A DNA stretch of 64,000 nucleotides from Streptomyces sp. NBC_00510 (GTDB taxonomy: Bacteria; Actinomycetota; Actinomycetes; Streptomycetales; Streptomycetaceae): contig CP107851.1 in assembly GCA_036013505.1 (NCBI GenBank), positions 2,914,001-2,978,000 of the forward strand, in the 5' to 3' direction. The position numbers and the translations under genes were made by a program. Below the pieces are notes generated by a model. The model saw nothing but the letters and a program-made list of their open reading frames with translations, searched no databases and was not told the DNA's origin. How positions within the stretch are numbered: position 1 is the first letter of the stretch; each line of letters starts with the position of its first letter. Of this stretch, positions 26,109 through 33,962 are shown piece after piece.

Positions 26109-26930
26109 ATGGGGTGGAGCGGGATGCGCGGGACGAACGGCCGGGTGCTGGCGGCGGCAGTGGGCGTGGCGGGGGTGGCCGCGCTGGCATCGGTGTGGAC
26201 CGCCCAGGCCGGCACCCCCGACGGGCCGCAGGCGGCGGTACGTCCGGCGAAGCCCTCCGCCTCCGCCAAGCCCCGGCCCATACCCGGGCAGACCTCCGTG
26301 CCGGACGCCGAACTGCCCGCCCCCGTGGTGAACATGGACATCGCCCACGCCTCCGACAAGGGCCCCCGGGGTGTCAACATCACCATCGACGACGGGCCCG
26401 ACCCGCAGTGGACCCCGCAGATCCTCCAGGTGCTGCAGGACAACGGCGTGAAGGCGACCTTCTGCATGGTGGGCCCGCAGGCCCGGGCCCACCCCGACCT
26501 GGTGAAGGCGGTGGTGGCCGCCGGGCACCGGCTCTGCGACCACTCCGTCACGCACGACACGACGATGAACGGCAAGCCGCGCGCGTACCAGGCGAAGGAG
26601 ATCCTGGACGCCGAGCGCATGATCACCCAGGCCTCGGGGGGCGTCAGGCCGCTGTACTACCGGGCTCCGGGCGGCGCGTTCACCCCGTACAGCCGCCAGC
26701 TGGCGGCCTCCCGCGGCATGCGCCCGCTGGGCTGGAACGTCGACTCCGAGGACTTCAAGCAGCCGGGCACCGCCGCGCTGGTGTCCACCGTCAAGAACGA
26801 GATCTCCAACGGGCCGACGCTGCTGTTCCACGACGCGGGCGGGGACCGCGGCCAGACCGTCGAGGCGCTGCGGGAGATCCTGCCCTGGCTGAAGCAGCAG
26901 GGCCGCACCTTCGGCTTCCCGGTGCGCTGA
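26109..26930 (+). CDS. Secreted polysaccharide deacetylase (CE4)
   Basis: A 273-aa NodB-homology enzyme that removes N- or O-acetyl groups from polysaccharides such as peptidoglycan or chitin. The N-terminal hydrophobic stretch (GRVLAAAVGVAGVAALASVW) is a signal peptide or membrane anchor, followed by a Pro/Lys-rich linker. The catalytic domain has TIDDGPDPQWTPQIL (metal Asp and base), HRLCDHSVTHDTTM (metal His pair), YYRAPGGAF and LLFHDAGGD (late catalytic His). ATG 26109 has GAGGAGCGG upstream. It is monocistronic, 127 bp before the LacI gene. All CE4 active-site residues I looked for are present. Confidence 0.9.
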   Translation: MGWSGMRGTNGRVLAAAVGVAGVAALASVWTAQAGTPDGPQAAVRPAKPSASAKPRPIPGQTSVPDAELPAPVVNMDIAHASDKGPRGVNITIDDGPDPQWTPQILQVLQDNGVKATFCMVGPQARAHPDLVKAVVAAGHRLCDHSVTHDTTMNGKPRAYQAKEILDAERMITQASGGVRPLYYRAPGGAFTPYSRQLAASRGMRPLGWNVDSEDFKQPGTAALVSTVKNEISNGPTLLFHDAGGDRGQTVEALREILPWLKQQGRTFGFPVR

Positions 26931-26959
26931 CCGCCGGGCGGGCGGCCGGGAACAGGCGA

Positions 26960-26971
26960 GAGAGCGCTCTC
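26960..26971. promoter_or_regulatory. LacI-type operator copy 1
   Basis: The perfect 12-bp palindrome GAGAGCGCTCTC lies upstream of the LacI-family gene. An identical core occurs at 26995-27006 and in the longer site at 30518-30535. The central GAGCGCTC is shared with the published CebR operator type of Streptomyces. Confidence 0.75.
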
Positions 26972-26994
26972 AGAAACGGCCCGCGAGCTGCGGG

Positions 26995-27006
26995 GAGAGC
27001 GCTCTC
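26995..27006. promoter_or_regulatory. LacI-type operator copy 2
   Basis: A second GAGAGCGCTCTC, centred 35 bp from copy 1. It covers the position expected for the -35 of a promoter whose -10 may be TACGCT (27027-27032). Binding here would repress the regulator's own gene, and two sites would allow cooperative or looped binding. Confidence 0.75.
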
Positions 27007-27057
27007 TCCACGCTTCCTGGAGGGACTACGCTGTTCCCGTCCCGAGAGGAGCACCCC

Positions 27058-28107
27058 TTGTCCGACCAGATCTCCGGAGCGCGCCCGACGCTCGAAGCCG
27101 TCGCCGAACGGGCCGGGGTCTCCCGGGCCACCGTCTCCCGGGTCGTGAACGGCGGGACCGGCGTGCGCGAGGCACTGGTGGACAAGGTCCGCAAGGCCGT
27201 CGAGGAGCTGGGCTACGTGCCCAACCAGGCCGCCCGCTCGCTGGTCACCCGGCGCACCGGGGCCGTCGCCGTCATCGTCGCGGAGCCGGAGAGCCGGGTC
27301 TTCGCGGACCCCTTCTTCGCACAGCAGCTGCTCGGCATCAGCCGTGAGCTGGCGGTGCACGACTCGCAGCTCGTCCTGCTGCTGGTGGAGGGCACGGCCG
27401 ACTACGACCGGGTGGGCCGCTACCTGGCCGGCGGGCACGTGGACGGCGCGCTGGTCTTCTCGCTGCACGCCGAGGACCCGCTCCCCGGCATCATCCGCCG
27501 GATCGCGCTGCCCACCGTCTTCGGCGGGCGCCCCGGCTGGCCGGGGGCGGAGGGGGACCGCAGCGTGCTCTACGTGGACTCGGACAACCGCGGCGGCGCC
27601 CGCGAGGCGGTGCGCCACCTGCTCTCGCTGGGGCGGGAACGCATCGCGACCGTCACCGGGCCGCTGGACCAGACCGCGTCGGTGGACCGGCTCGACGGCT
27701 ACCACGACATCCTGATGGACGCCGACCCGCGACTGATCGTCGAGGGCGACTTCTCCGAGGCGGGCGGGGCGCGTGCCATGGCCGTGCTGCTGGACCGGGC
27801 GCCGGACGTCGACGCCGTCTTCGTCGCCTCCGACCTGATGGCCTGCGGTGCGCTGCGGGTGCTGCGCGAGCGGGGCCGGCGGGTGCCGGAGGACGTCGCC
27901 GTGGTCGGCTTCGACGACATGGTCTCGGTGGCGGAGCTGGCCGACCCCCCGCTGACGACGGTCCGTCAGGAGATCGAGGAGATGGGCCGGTTGATGGTCA
28001 GGCTGCTCGTCCGGGGCCTGGAGCGGCGGACGGAGGAGGACAGCGGCGGCCGTCCGCTGTCCTCGCTCGTCACCCCGACCCGGCTGGTGCGGCGCGCCAG
28101 CGCCTGA
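27058..28107 (+). CDS. LacI family repressor, CebR-like
   Basis: A 349-aa LacI/GalR repressor. The DNA-binding domain is at residues 9-60 (TLEAVAERAGVSRATVSRVV, hinge LGYVPNQAARSLVTRRTG). A periplasmic-binding-protein-like sensor domain follows, ending with VVGFDDMVSVAELADPPLTT. TTG 27058 is preceded by GAGAGGAG. Two GAGAGCGCTCTC operators lie upstream and a third precedes the ABC sugar importer at 30586, so it probably represses itself, the importer and the beta-glucosidase until a beta-glucoside such as cellobiose binds. In related Streptomyces loci the regulator adjoins the importer; here three opposite-strand genes separate them. Confidence 0.88.
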   Translation: MSDQISGARPTLEAVAERAGVSRATVSRVVNGGTGVREALVDKVRKAVEELGYVPNQAARSLVTRRTGAVAVIVAEPESRVFADPFFAQQLLGISRELAVHDSQLVLLLVEGTADYDRVGRYLAGGHVDGALVFSLHAEDPLPGIIRRIALPTVFGGRPGWPGAEGDRSVLYVDSDNRGGAREAVRHLLSLGRERIATVTGPLDQTASVDRLDGYHDILMDADPRLIVEGDFSEAGGARAMAVLLDRAPDVDAVFVASDLMACGALRVLRERGRRVPEDVAVVGFDDMVSVAELADPPLTTVRQEIEEMGRLMVRLLVRGLERRTEEDSGGRPLSSLVTPTRLVRRASA

Positions 28108-28118
28108 CCGGCCGGGCC

Positions 28119-28556
28119 TCAGAGCGTGCTGTGCTCCTTGACCACACGGCGGGCCTGGGCGAAGAGCATGCCCACGTTGACCGAGCGGCGGCAGACGACC
28201 ACGGCGACGACGTCCTCGTTCAGGTTGTTCCGCATGAACAGGTGGGTCAGGTTGTCGCTGTTGACGAGGATCTCCTGGAAGTAGTGCGCGTCACTGGTGA
28301 CCCCGCGGCGCTCCTTGAAGACGTCCTCGATCATCACCACCGTGCGCCCCTGGAACAGGTCGAGGGTCGCCGCGGCGAGCAGGTCCAGGACCTCCGGCGG
28401 ATGGCTGTCGACGGTGTCGACGGAGAGCAGCATGCCGGTCGACATGTCGACCACACCGGCGGCGAGACAGTCGGGGACCTCCTGGCGCAGGTTCTTCACC
28501 AGGGCCATGACCTGGTCGGACAGGTTGCCGTGCGGGCGTTTTCCGGTGGTGCTCAC
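28119..28556 (-). CDS. Roadblock/LC7 domain protein (a)
   Basis: A 145-aa protein with one roadblock/LC7 fold (LRQEVPDCLAAGVVDMSTGM, DLLAAATLDLFQGRTVVMIE, YFQEILVNSDNLTHLFMRNN). Such proteins are GTPase regulators that partner small Ras-like GTPases, as in MglB. GTG 28556 is preceded by AAGGAGTG. It is the last of three co-oriented genes (29089-30138, 28594-29028, then this one) that probably form an operon. No GTPase gene is nearby. Convergent with the LacI gene after 11 bp. Confidence 0.82.
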   Translation of the reverse strand: MSTTGKRPHGNLSDQVMALVKNLRQEVPDCLAAGVVDMSTGMLLSVDTVDSHPPEVLDLLAAATLDLFQGRTVVMIEDVFKERRGVTSDAHYFQEILVNSDNLTHLFMRNNLNEDVVAVVVCRRSVNVGMLFAQARRVVKEHSTL

Positions 28557-28593
28557 AGCACTCCTTCTGCGGTCTTCACTGAGACTTGGGTCG

Positions 28594-29028
28594 TCATCCG
28601 AGGACTCCCTCGGGGTCGTGCGCGGACTCCGGCGCGGGCACGGCGCCCGGTCCGGGACCGGGTGCCAGCAGGATCGCGCCGATGCGCTCGACGGCGGACC
28701 TGGCCTCGACGTGGAGCTGGGGGACGTTCATGCCCTCGTCGCCCACGACGACCAGGAGCGCGGTCTCGCCGACCGCGTAGACGGCGGTGTAGCCGCCGCT
28801 GCTGCAGGTCACGGTCCTGCGGAGCGGGCCGCGCAGGGCCGCCATGGCGATCCGCCGGGCGAGCCCGAGGCTGGCGGCGGCCAGCGCGGCGAGCCCGTTG
28901 GGGTCGATGGCGTCCTCGGTGTCGGCGGCGATCAGCAGGCCGTCGACGGCCGCCACGGCCGTGTCGGTGACGCCGACCACCTGGTCCCGCAAAGCGCGCA
29001 TCTCGGCGACCAGGGCGTCATGATTCAT
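28594..29028 (-). CDS. Roadblock/LC7 domain protein (b)
   Basis: A 144-aa roadblock/LC7 protein (EMRALRDQVVGVTDTAVAAV, GLLIAADTEDAIDPNGLAAL, GYTAVYAVGETALLVVVGDE). It ends with a flexible Pro/Ala-rich tail. It is divergent in sequence from the second roadblock protein 37 bp downstream, so the two may form a heterodimer. ATG 29028 has AGGAGGTGC immediately upstream. Middle gene of the PATAN/roadblock cluster. Confidence 0.82.
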   Translation of the reverse strand: MNHDALVAEMRALRDQVVGVTDTAVAAVDGLLIAADTEDAIDPNGLAALAAASLGLARRIAMAALRGPLRRTVTCSSGGYTAVYAVGETALLVVVGDEGMNVPQLHVEARSAVERIGAILLAPGPGPGAVPAPESAHDPEGVLG

Positions 29029-29088
29029 GCACGTGCACCTCCTTGAATTCCCTTCGGTCGGTGTTCCGTTGGTCCCCGCGGATTTCGG

Positions 29089-30138
29089 TCACGGGGAATC
29101 GGTCCGGCTCCGTCCTCGCGGCCGGAGAAATCCTTTCCAGCCCGATTGCGGGCGGCTCGCGTCGAGCGCCTCGCGAATACCGCTGGCGCCCGGTTCACGG
29201 CGGGGCAGCCCCTCGGCGCCGGGGGCCGCGACGGGGACGTCCCCCGGTTCCCACTCCGGTACGGGCGGGTACGGGTCCGGGTCCGCAGCGCCCTCCCGGA
29301 ACGCGACCGGAGGGCTCGGCGCGGCAGGGCCCGCCGGCTCCGCCGGTGTCGTGGCGAACGGGTCGGGCAGCGGCGCCCGGGCCGGCGGCGGCAACGGGTG
29401 CGCCGGCGGAGCCGGGACGGTCTCGACGAGGCCCTCGGCGCACATCCGGGCGACCTCCACGGTGATCGTGTAGACCCCGCGGCCGATCAGGAACGCGATG
29501 TCCCGGGGGCTGCGCCGTCCGTTGGCGCAGCCGAGGATCTCGCGGCGCACCGGTGCCAGGGGCTCGTCCGCCCACGCGGGCGGCCCCACGGCGGCGACCC
29601 GGTCGCGGTCGGGCGAGACCGATCGCGGCAGGGCGGCCAGCGCGGCGAGCCGGCGCCCCGCCTCCACCAGCAGTTCCTCCGGTTCCACCCCACTGCCCAG
29701 GCCGGGCGGCGGCACGGTGCGCGGCGCTCCCGGCGGGGCGGGGTCGAAGGCGCAGTTGTCCAGACGTCCGGCCAGCACGGCGAAGACCGCGTCCTGGACG
29801 GCCATCATGTGCAGCACCTGGAACTCGGCCGTGCCCAGCCGTCCGCCGGCGGCGATCGGCGCGCCCGGCCACAGCCCCGTCCCGGCGGCGTCGTGGGCGG
29901 CGTTCCACTCGTCGGCGTCGATGCGCCCGGAGCGCACCAGCAAGGTGCCCACCCCCGGCGCCCCGGGGCTCTCCACGGCCACGACCGCGCCGTCGAGCAG
30001 ATGGAAGGCCCCGCCGGGGCTGCCCTGCACGCGCAGCACCCCGGTCGCCCGTTCGTCGCGGCACCTGGACAGCGCGCGGCCGAGCAGACCGTGAGCGGCA
30101 TTCCGGGCGGGCACGGAACCCGATGGTGCCGAGGTCAT
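29089..30138 (-). CDS. PATAN/DUF4388-like domain protein
   Basis: A 349-aa protein. The N-terminal 90 residues look like a DUF4388/PATAN domain (ALSRCRDERATGVLRVQGSP, FHLLDGAVVAVESPG, TLLVRSGRIDADEWNAAHDA). The middle has a helical stretch resembling a winged helix (VRREILGCANGRRSPRDIAF). The last 120 residues are proline-rich and probably disordered. PATAN-like domains serve as signalling adaptors beside roadblock proteins and GTPases. ATG 30138 has AAGGGGAGC upstream. First gene of the three-gene cluster; a TTGACA box on the minus strand at 30330-30325 may belong to its promoter, but the -10 is unclear. Confidence 0.7.
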   Translation of the reverse strand: MTSAPSGSVPARNAAHGLLGRALSRCRDERATGVLRVQGSPGGAFHLLDGAVVAVESPGAPGVGTLLVRSGRIDADEWNAAHDAAGTGLWPGAPIAAGGRLGTAEFQVLHMMAVQDAVFAVLAGRLDNCAFDPAPPGAPRTVPPPGLGSGVEPEELLVEAGRRLAALAALPRSVSPDRDRVAAVGPPAWADEPLAPVRREILGCANGRRSPRDIAFLIGRGVYTITVEVARMCAEGLVETVPAPPAHPLPPPARAPLPDPFATTPAEPAGPAAPSPPVAFREGAADPDPYPPVPEWEPGDVPVAAPGAEGLPRREPGASGIREALDASRPQSGWKGFLRPRGRSRTDSP

Positions 30139-30476
30139 CGCTCCCCTTGCTGCGGTTATTCGGGCATACGGGCGGGCGGGCTCGCGGACATAGGGACGGG
30201 AGGCGCGGAAATGCCGTACTCATGCACGAACAATCACGCCGGCGGGTAATTTCTAGCAGCCCTCCGACACGCTCCTCCGGCCATCGCACGACATGGCCGA
30301 GGACGAGTATTTGAGCCCTACAGATGTCAATTCCGTGCCGTTCCACGACCGTTTCCGCGCCAACGGGTGGAGGCACCCGGAGGGGTTCGCGAAGGGTCAG
30401 GACGCCGGCGATGCCGTCAGGACCTGGAGCCGCGCAGGGCCCGGGGCCGCCCCACCGGCCGTTATCCATTCGACTC

Positions 30477-30506
30477 TTGACGAATCACCGGGTGCGGCGG
30501 CACTCT
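30477..30506 (+). promoter_or_regulatory. Candidate promoter of the sugar importer operon
   Basis: TTGACG (30477-30482) and CACTCT (30501-30506) are spaced by 18 bp. Transcription would start near 30513, so the operator at 30518-30535 lies at the start site, well placed for repression. The -10 match is weak. Confidence 0.35.
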
Positions 30507-30517
30507 CCTGGGCATCG

Positions 30518-30535
30518 CTTGAGAGCGCTCTCAAG
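30518..30535. promoter_or_regulatory. LacI-type operator copy 3 (18-bp palindrome)
   Basis: CTTGAGAGCGCTCTCAAG is a perfect 18-bp palindrome containing the same GAGAGCGCTCTC core as the two sites before the LacI gene at 27058. It lies 50 bp before the importer binding-protein start. Direct control of this operon by that repressor is the simplest reading. Confidence 0.8.
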
Positions 30536-30585
30536 AACCGCGAACAAGGGCCCTCTCACCCGTCCCGAAGCCATGGGAGGCTTCC

Positions 30586-31890
30586 ATGCCCATCGCCCGA
30601 GCCGCCAGACGCGCCACCCTCCGACTCGGGGCGGTCGCGCTCGCCGGGGCGCTCCTCGCCGCCTGCGGATCCGGCTCGACCGGCACGTCCGCGGACAAGG
30701 ACGGCAAGGTCACGATCACCGTCGACCTGTTCGGCACCTTCGGCTACAAGGAAGCCGGCCTGTACGACGAGTACGAGAAGCTCCACCCCGGCGTCACCGT
30801 CAAGGAGAGCAGCACCGAGAACGAGGCCGACTACTGGAAGGCCCTGCAGACCCGGCTCGCGGGCGGCGGCGGCCTCGCCGACGTCCAGGGCATCGAGGTG
30901 GGCCGCATCGCGTCGGTCACCCAGCAGCAGGCCGACAAGTTCGAGGACCTGGGCGCCCTGGGTGCCAAGGACCTCAAGGACGACTTCTCCGCCGCCAAGT
31001 GGGCCGCCGCCACCACCTCCGACGGCCGCACCCTGGGGCTCGGCACCGACGTCGGCCCCGAGGCGATCTGCTACCGCACCGACCTGTTCCGGCAGGCCGG
31101 CCTGCCCACCGACCGGGCCGAACTGGCGCAGAAGTGGTCCACGTGGGACGGCTACCTGGAGCTCGGCAAGCAGTACAAGGCGAGGGCCGGGGCCAAGAGC
31201 GCCTGGGTCGACAGCGTCGGCAGCCTCTACTCCGTCATCGTCGGCCAGGAGAAGGAACGTTACTACGACGCCTCCGGCAAGTTGATCTACGACGACAACG
31301 CCGCCATCACCTCGGCCTGGGACCTGTCCGTGCAGGCCGCCCAGGACGGGCTGAGCGCCAAACTCGCCCAGTGGACCCCCGCCTGGAACCAGGCCTTCAG
31401 CAGCGGCTCCTTCGCCACCATCGGCTGCCCCGCCTGGATGCTGGGCTACATCAAGGGCCAGGCCGGGGACGCCGGCAAGGGCAAGTGGGACGTCGCCCCG
31501 CTCCCGGGCGGCGCCGCGGGCAACTGGGGCGGGTCCTACCTGGCCATCCCCAAGGGCTCCGCGCACGCCAAGGAAGCCTTCGCGCTGGTCAAGTGGCTGA
31601 CGGCCGCGGAACAGCAGGCCAAGCTCTTCAAGAAGCAGGGCAGCTTCCCCTCCAACGTCGGGGCGATCGAGTCCGTCAAGGACGTCACCGACCCGTACTT
31701 CAGCGACGCGCCCATCGGGCAGATCTTCGGCGCCGCCGCCGAGGCTTCCCCGGTGCAGGTGCTCGGCGTGCACGACGGCGACGTCAACCAGCAGATCACC
31801 AACGCGCTCGGCGAGGTCGAACGCAAGGGCACGGACTCCGCGACGGCGTGGAGCCACGCCAGGAAGGGCGTCGAGAACGCCGTCGGCTGA
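30586..31890 (+). CDS. ABC sugar importer, substrate-binding lipoprotein
   Basis: A 434-aa extracellular solute-binding protein of cluster CUT1. Signal peptide with lipobox LLAAC (Cys 30), then a Gly/Ser/Thr linker and the two-lobed fold (KVTITVDLFGTFGYKEAGLY, LADVQGIEVGRIASV, GTDVGPEAICYRTDLFRQAG). Related to CebE-type cello-oligosaccharide binders: the regulator site, the following permeases and the GH1 beta-glucosidase all point to a beta-glucoside. ATG 30586 is preceded by GGGAGGC. No ATPase gene is present; CUT1 importers of Streptomyces commonly share the MsiK ATPase encoded elsewhere. Confidence 0.9.
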   Translation: MPIARAARRATLRLGAVALAGALLAACGSGSTGTSADKDGKVTITVDLFGTFGYKEAGLYDEYEKLHPGVTVKESSTENEADYWKALQTRLAGGGGLADVQGIEVGRIASVTQQQADKFEDLGALGAKDLKDDFSAAKWAAATTSDGRTLGLGTDVGPEAICYRTDLFRQAGLPTDRAELAQKWSTWDGYLELGKQYKARAGAKSAWVDSVGSLYSVIVGQEKERYYDASGKLIYDDNAAITSAWDLSVQAAQDGLSAKLAQWTPAWNQAFSSGSFATIGCPAWMLGYIKGQAGDAGKGKWDVAPLPGGAAGNWGGSYLAIPKGSAHAKEAFALVKWLTAAEQQAKLFKKQGSFPSNVGAIESVKDVTDPYFSDAPIGQIFGAAAEASPVQVLGVHDGDVNQQITNALGEVERKGTDSATAWSHARKGVENAVG

Positions 31891-31991
31891 CGGCCCCCGC
31901 CCCGCCGGCGCCGGGCGCGGCGGACCGTTCCCCGGTCCTCCGCGCCCGGCCGCCCCGCCCCGGTACGCCCCCGACCCGAAGGTCCCGCCCC

Positions 31992-32948
31992 ATGACCCTG
32001 ACCGCCACCGCGCCGGTGCCCCCCGCCCGGCCCCCGGCAGCCCAGGCGCCCCCGCGGCGACTGCTCGCCCGGCTGTCGCCGTACGCCTACGTCGCGCCGT
32101 TCTTCGCGCTCTTCGCCGCGTTCGGGCTGTTCCCGCTGCTCTACACCGCGTACGTCTCCCTCTACCGCGTCGAGCTCCAGACCCCCGGCGCGATGGAATG
32201 GCGGGGCCTGGACAACTACACCGCGCTCCTGCGCGACGACTTCTTCTGGACCGCGCTGCGCAACACCTTCACCATCGGGGTCGTCTCCACCGTGCCGCAG
32301 CTGCTCATGGCGCTCGGCCTCGCCCACCTGCTCAACTACAAGCTGCGGGGCCGGACCTTCTTCCGGGTCACGATGCTCCTGCCGTACGCCACGTCCGTGG
32401 CCGCCGCGACCCTGGTCTTCGCCCAGCTCTTCGGCCGCGACTTCGGCCTGGTCAACTGGCTGCTCGGACTGGCCGGCATCGGGCCCGTCGACTGGCAGTC
32501 CGGGACCGTCGCCTCGCAGATCGCGGTGTCCACGATCGTCACCTGGCGGTGGACCGGGTACAACGCGCTCATCTACCTCGCCGGGATGCAGTCCATCCCC
32601 GGGGACCTGTACGAGGCCGCCGAACTCGACGGCGCCTCGCGGTGGCGGCAGTTCCTCCACGTCACCCTGCCCGGCCTGCGGCCCACGATCCTCTTCACCA
32701 TCGTGGTCTCCACCATCGGCGCCACCCAGCTCTTCGGCGAGCCGCTGCTGTTCGAGGGGAGCATCTCGGGCGGCATCTCCCACCAGTACCAGACCCTCGG
32801 CCTCTACATGTACGAGCAGGGCTGGGGCTACTTCCACCTGGGCCGCGCCGCCGCCATCGCCTGGGTGATGTTCGTCCTCATCGTCCTGCTCGTGCTGCTC
32901 AACACCGCGCTGGCACGGCGCCGTTCACGGAAGGGGACCCGTCGATGA
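31992..32948 (+). CDS. ABC sugar importer permease (CebF-like)
   Basis: A 318-aa inner-membrane permease with six membrane segments and the EAA loop EAAELDGASRWRQFLHVTLP that docks the ATPase. The N-terminal 25 residues are Pro/Ala-rich. It follows the binding protein by 101 bp and overlaps the second permease by 4 bp (ATGA), a sign of coupled translation. ATG 31992 is the family start (MTLTATAPV). Cognate importer is the CUT1 beta-glucoside system. Confidence 0.9.
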   Translation: MTLTATAPVPPARPPAAQAPPRRLLARLSPYAYVAPFFALFAAFGLFPLLYTAYVSLYRVELQTPGAMEWRGLDNYTALLRDDFFWTALRNTFTIGVVSTVPQLLMALGLAHLLNYKLRGRTFFRVTMLLPYATSVAAATLVFAQLFGRDFGLVNWLLGLAGIGPVDWQSGTVASQIAVSTIVTWRWTGYNALIYLAGMQSIPGDLYEAAELDGASRWRQFLHVTLPGLRPTILFTIVVSTIGATQLFGEPLLFEGSISGGISHQYQTLGLYMYEQGWGYFHLGRAAAIAWVMFVLIVLLVLLNTALARRRSRKGTRR

Positions 32949-33850
32949 GCGCGCTCCTCACACGGCCGCGGCCCGGCCGCGACGCCGGGACCGCACGCCC
33001 CCTCCCCCGCCTGCGTTCCGCCCGGGCGGGCCGGCAGCACCACGGCGGCCGCCTCGCCTACGCCCTCCTGATCGTCGCGGCGGTGATCTCCGCCTTCCCC
33101 TTCTACTGGACGATCGTCGCCGCGACCCGGTCCAACGCGGAGCTGGCCGCGAGCCCGCCGTCGCTGCTGCCCGGCGGCAACCTCGTGCACAACTTCCGGC
33201 AGGTGCTGGAGCAGGCCGACATCGGCAAGGCCCTGCTCAACTCCCTGATCGTGTCCGGTTCGGTGACGGTCGGCACCGTCCTGTGCTCCACGCTCGCCGG
33301 GTTCGCCTTCGCGAAACTGCGCTTCCGGGGCCGCAACGCGCTGCTCACGCTCACGGTCGGGACGATGATGATCCCGCCCCAGCTGGGCGTCATCCCGCTC
33401 TTCATGCTCATCGCGGAGCTGCACTGGGTGAACCAGCTCCAGTCCGTCATCCTCCCCGGGCTCGTCTCGGCCTTCGGGGTCTTCTTCATGCGGCAGTACC
33501 TCGCGCAGTCGCTGCCGGACGAGCTGATCGAGGCCGGCCGCGTCGACGGCGCCTCGACGGCGCGGATCTTCTGGAGCATCGTCGTCCCCGTCGCCCGGCC
33601 GGGGATGGCGGTGCTGGGGATGCTCACGTTCATGGCGTCCTGGAACGACTTCTTCTGGCCGATCATCGCGCTCACGTCGCAGGAGCCCACGGTGCAGGTC
33701 GCCTTGCGGCAGCTGGGTGGGGGGTATGTGCACGACCAGTCGGTGATCATGGCAGGCACGCTGCTGGGGACGGTGCCGGTGCTGGTGGTTTTCGGGGTGC
33801 TGGGGCGGCAGATCGTGGGCGGGATCATGCAGGGGGCGGTGAAGGGTTAA
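32945..33850 (+). CDS. ABC sugar importer permease (CebG-like)
   Basis: A 301-aa permease, partner of the preceding one. Six membrane segments and the EAA-type loop [20 protein letters not shown]; the C-terminal segment [15 protein letters not shown] is characteristic of the CUT1 G subunit. ATG 32945 overlaps the previous stop by 4 bp. A copy of part of the 779-1180 repeat follows its stop, before the beta-glucosidase. Confidence 0.9.
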   Translation: MSALLTRPRPGRDAGTARPLPRLRSARAGRQHHGGRLAYALLIVAAVISAFPFYWTIVAATRSNAELAASPPSLLPGGNLVHNFRQVLEQADIGKALLNSLIVSGSVTVGTVLCSTLAGFAFAKLRFRGRNALLTLTVGTMMIPPQLGVIPLFMLIAELHWVNQLQSVILPGLVSAFGVFFMRQYLAQSLPDELIEAGRVDGASTARIFWSIVVPVARPGMAVLGMLTFMASWNDFFWPIIALTSQEPTVQVALRQLGGGYVHDQSVIMAGTLLGTVPVLVVFGVLGRQIVGGIMQGAVKG

Positions 33851-33861
33851 CAGGTCCTCGT

Positions 33862-33911
33862 CTGCGGCGCCGTTGTGGTTGCGGTTGGGGTTTCTCCCCC
33901 ACCCGCCCGCC
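33862..33911 (+). repeat. Partial copy of the 779-1180 palindrome arm
   Basis: About 50 bp nearly identical to 782-831 (shared TGCGGCGCCGTTGTGGTTGC with few differences beyond). It lies in the 112-bp gap between the second permease and the beta-glucosidase. Here only one arm is present. It suggests a mobile or repeatedly copied intergenic element. Confidence 0.6.
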
Positions 33912-33962
33912 GCAGGCGCAACGCACCCGCACACAGCAACGGACCGCACACAAGGAGCCCCG

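Larger units (their letters stand above)
30139..30585. other. Divergent promoter region of PATAN and sugar-importer operons
   Basis: 447 bp with no supported gene. It holds a minus-strand TTGACA (30330-30325), a rightward TTGACG (30477-30482) and the LacI-type operator at 30518-30535. The ATG at 30293 opens a frame whose codon use is unlike neighbouring genes and that runs through the importer gene in the wrong frame. Confidence 0.5.

Noticed and set aside
28119..30138. Reading the roadblock genes as a standard conservon
   Set aside because: The sensor kinase, DUF742 protein and GTPase genes of a conservon are missing; the PATAN-like gene is not part of one.
30293..31285. Frame starting at ATG 30293 through the binding-protein gene
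   Set aside because: It runs in a different frame through a clear lipoprotein gene, and the composition is Ser/Pro/Arg-rich shadow.
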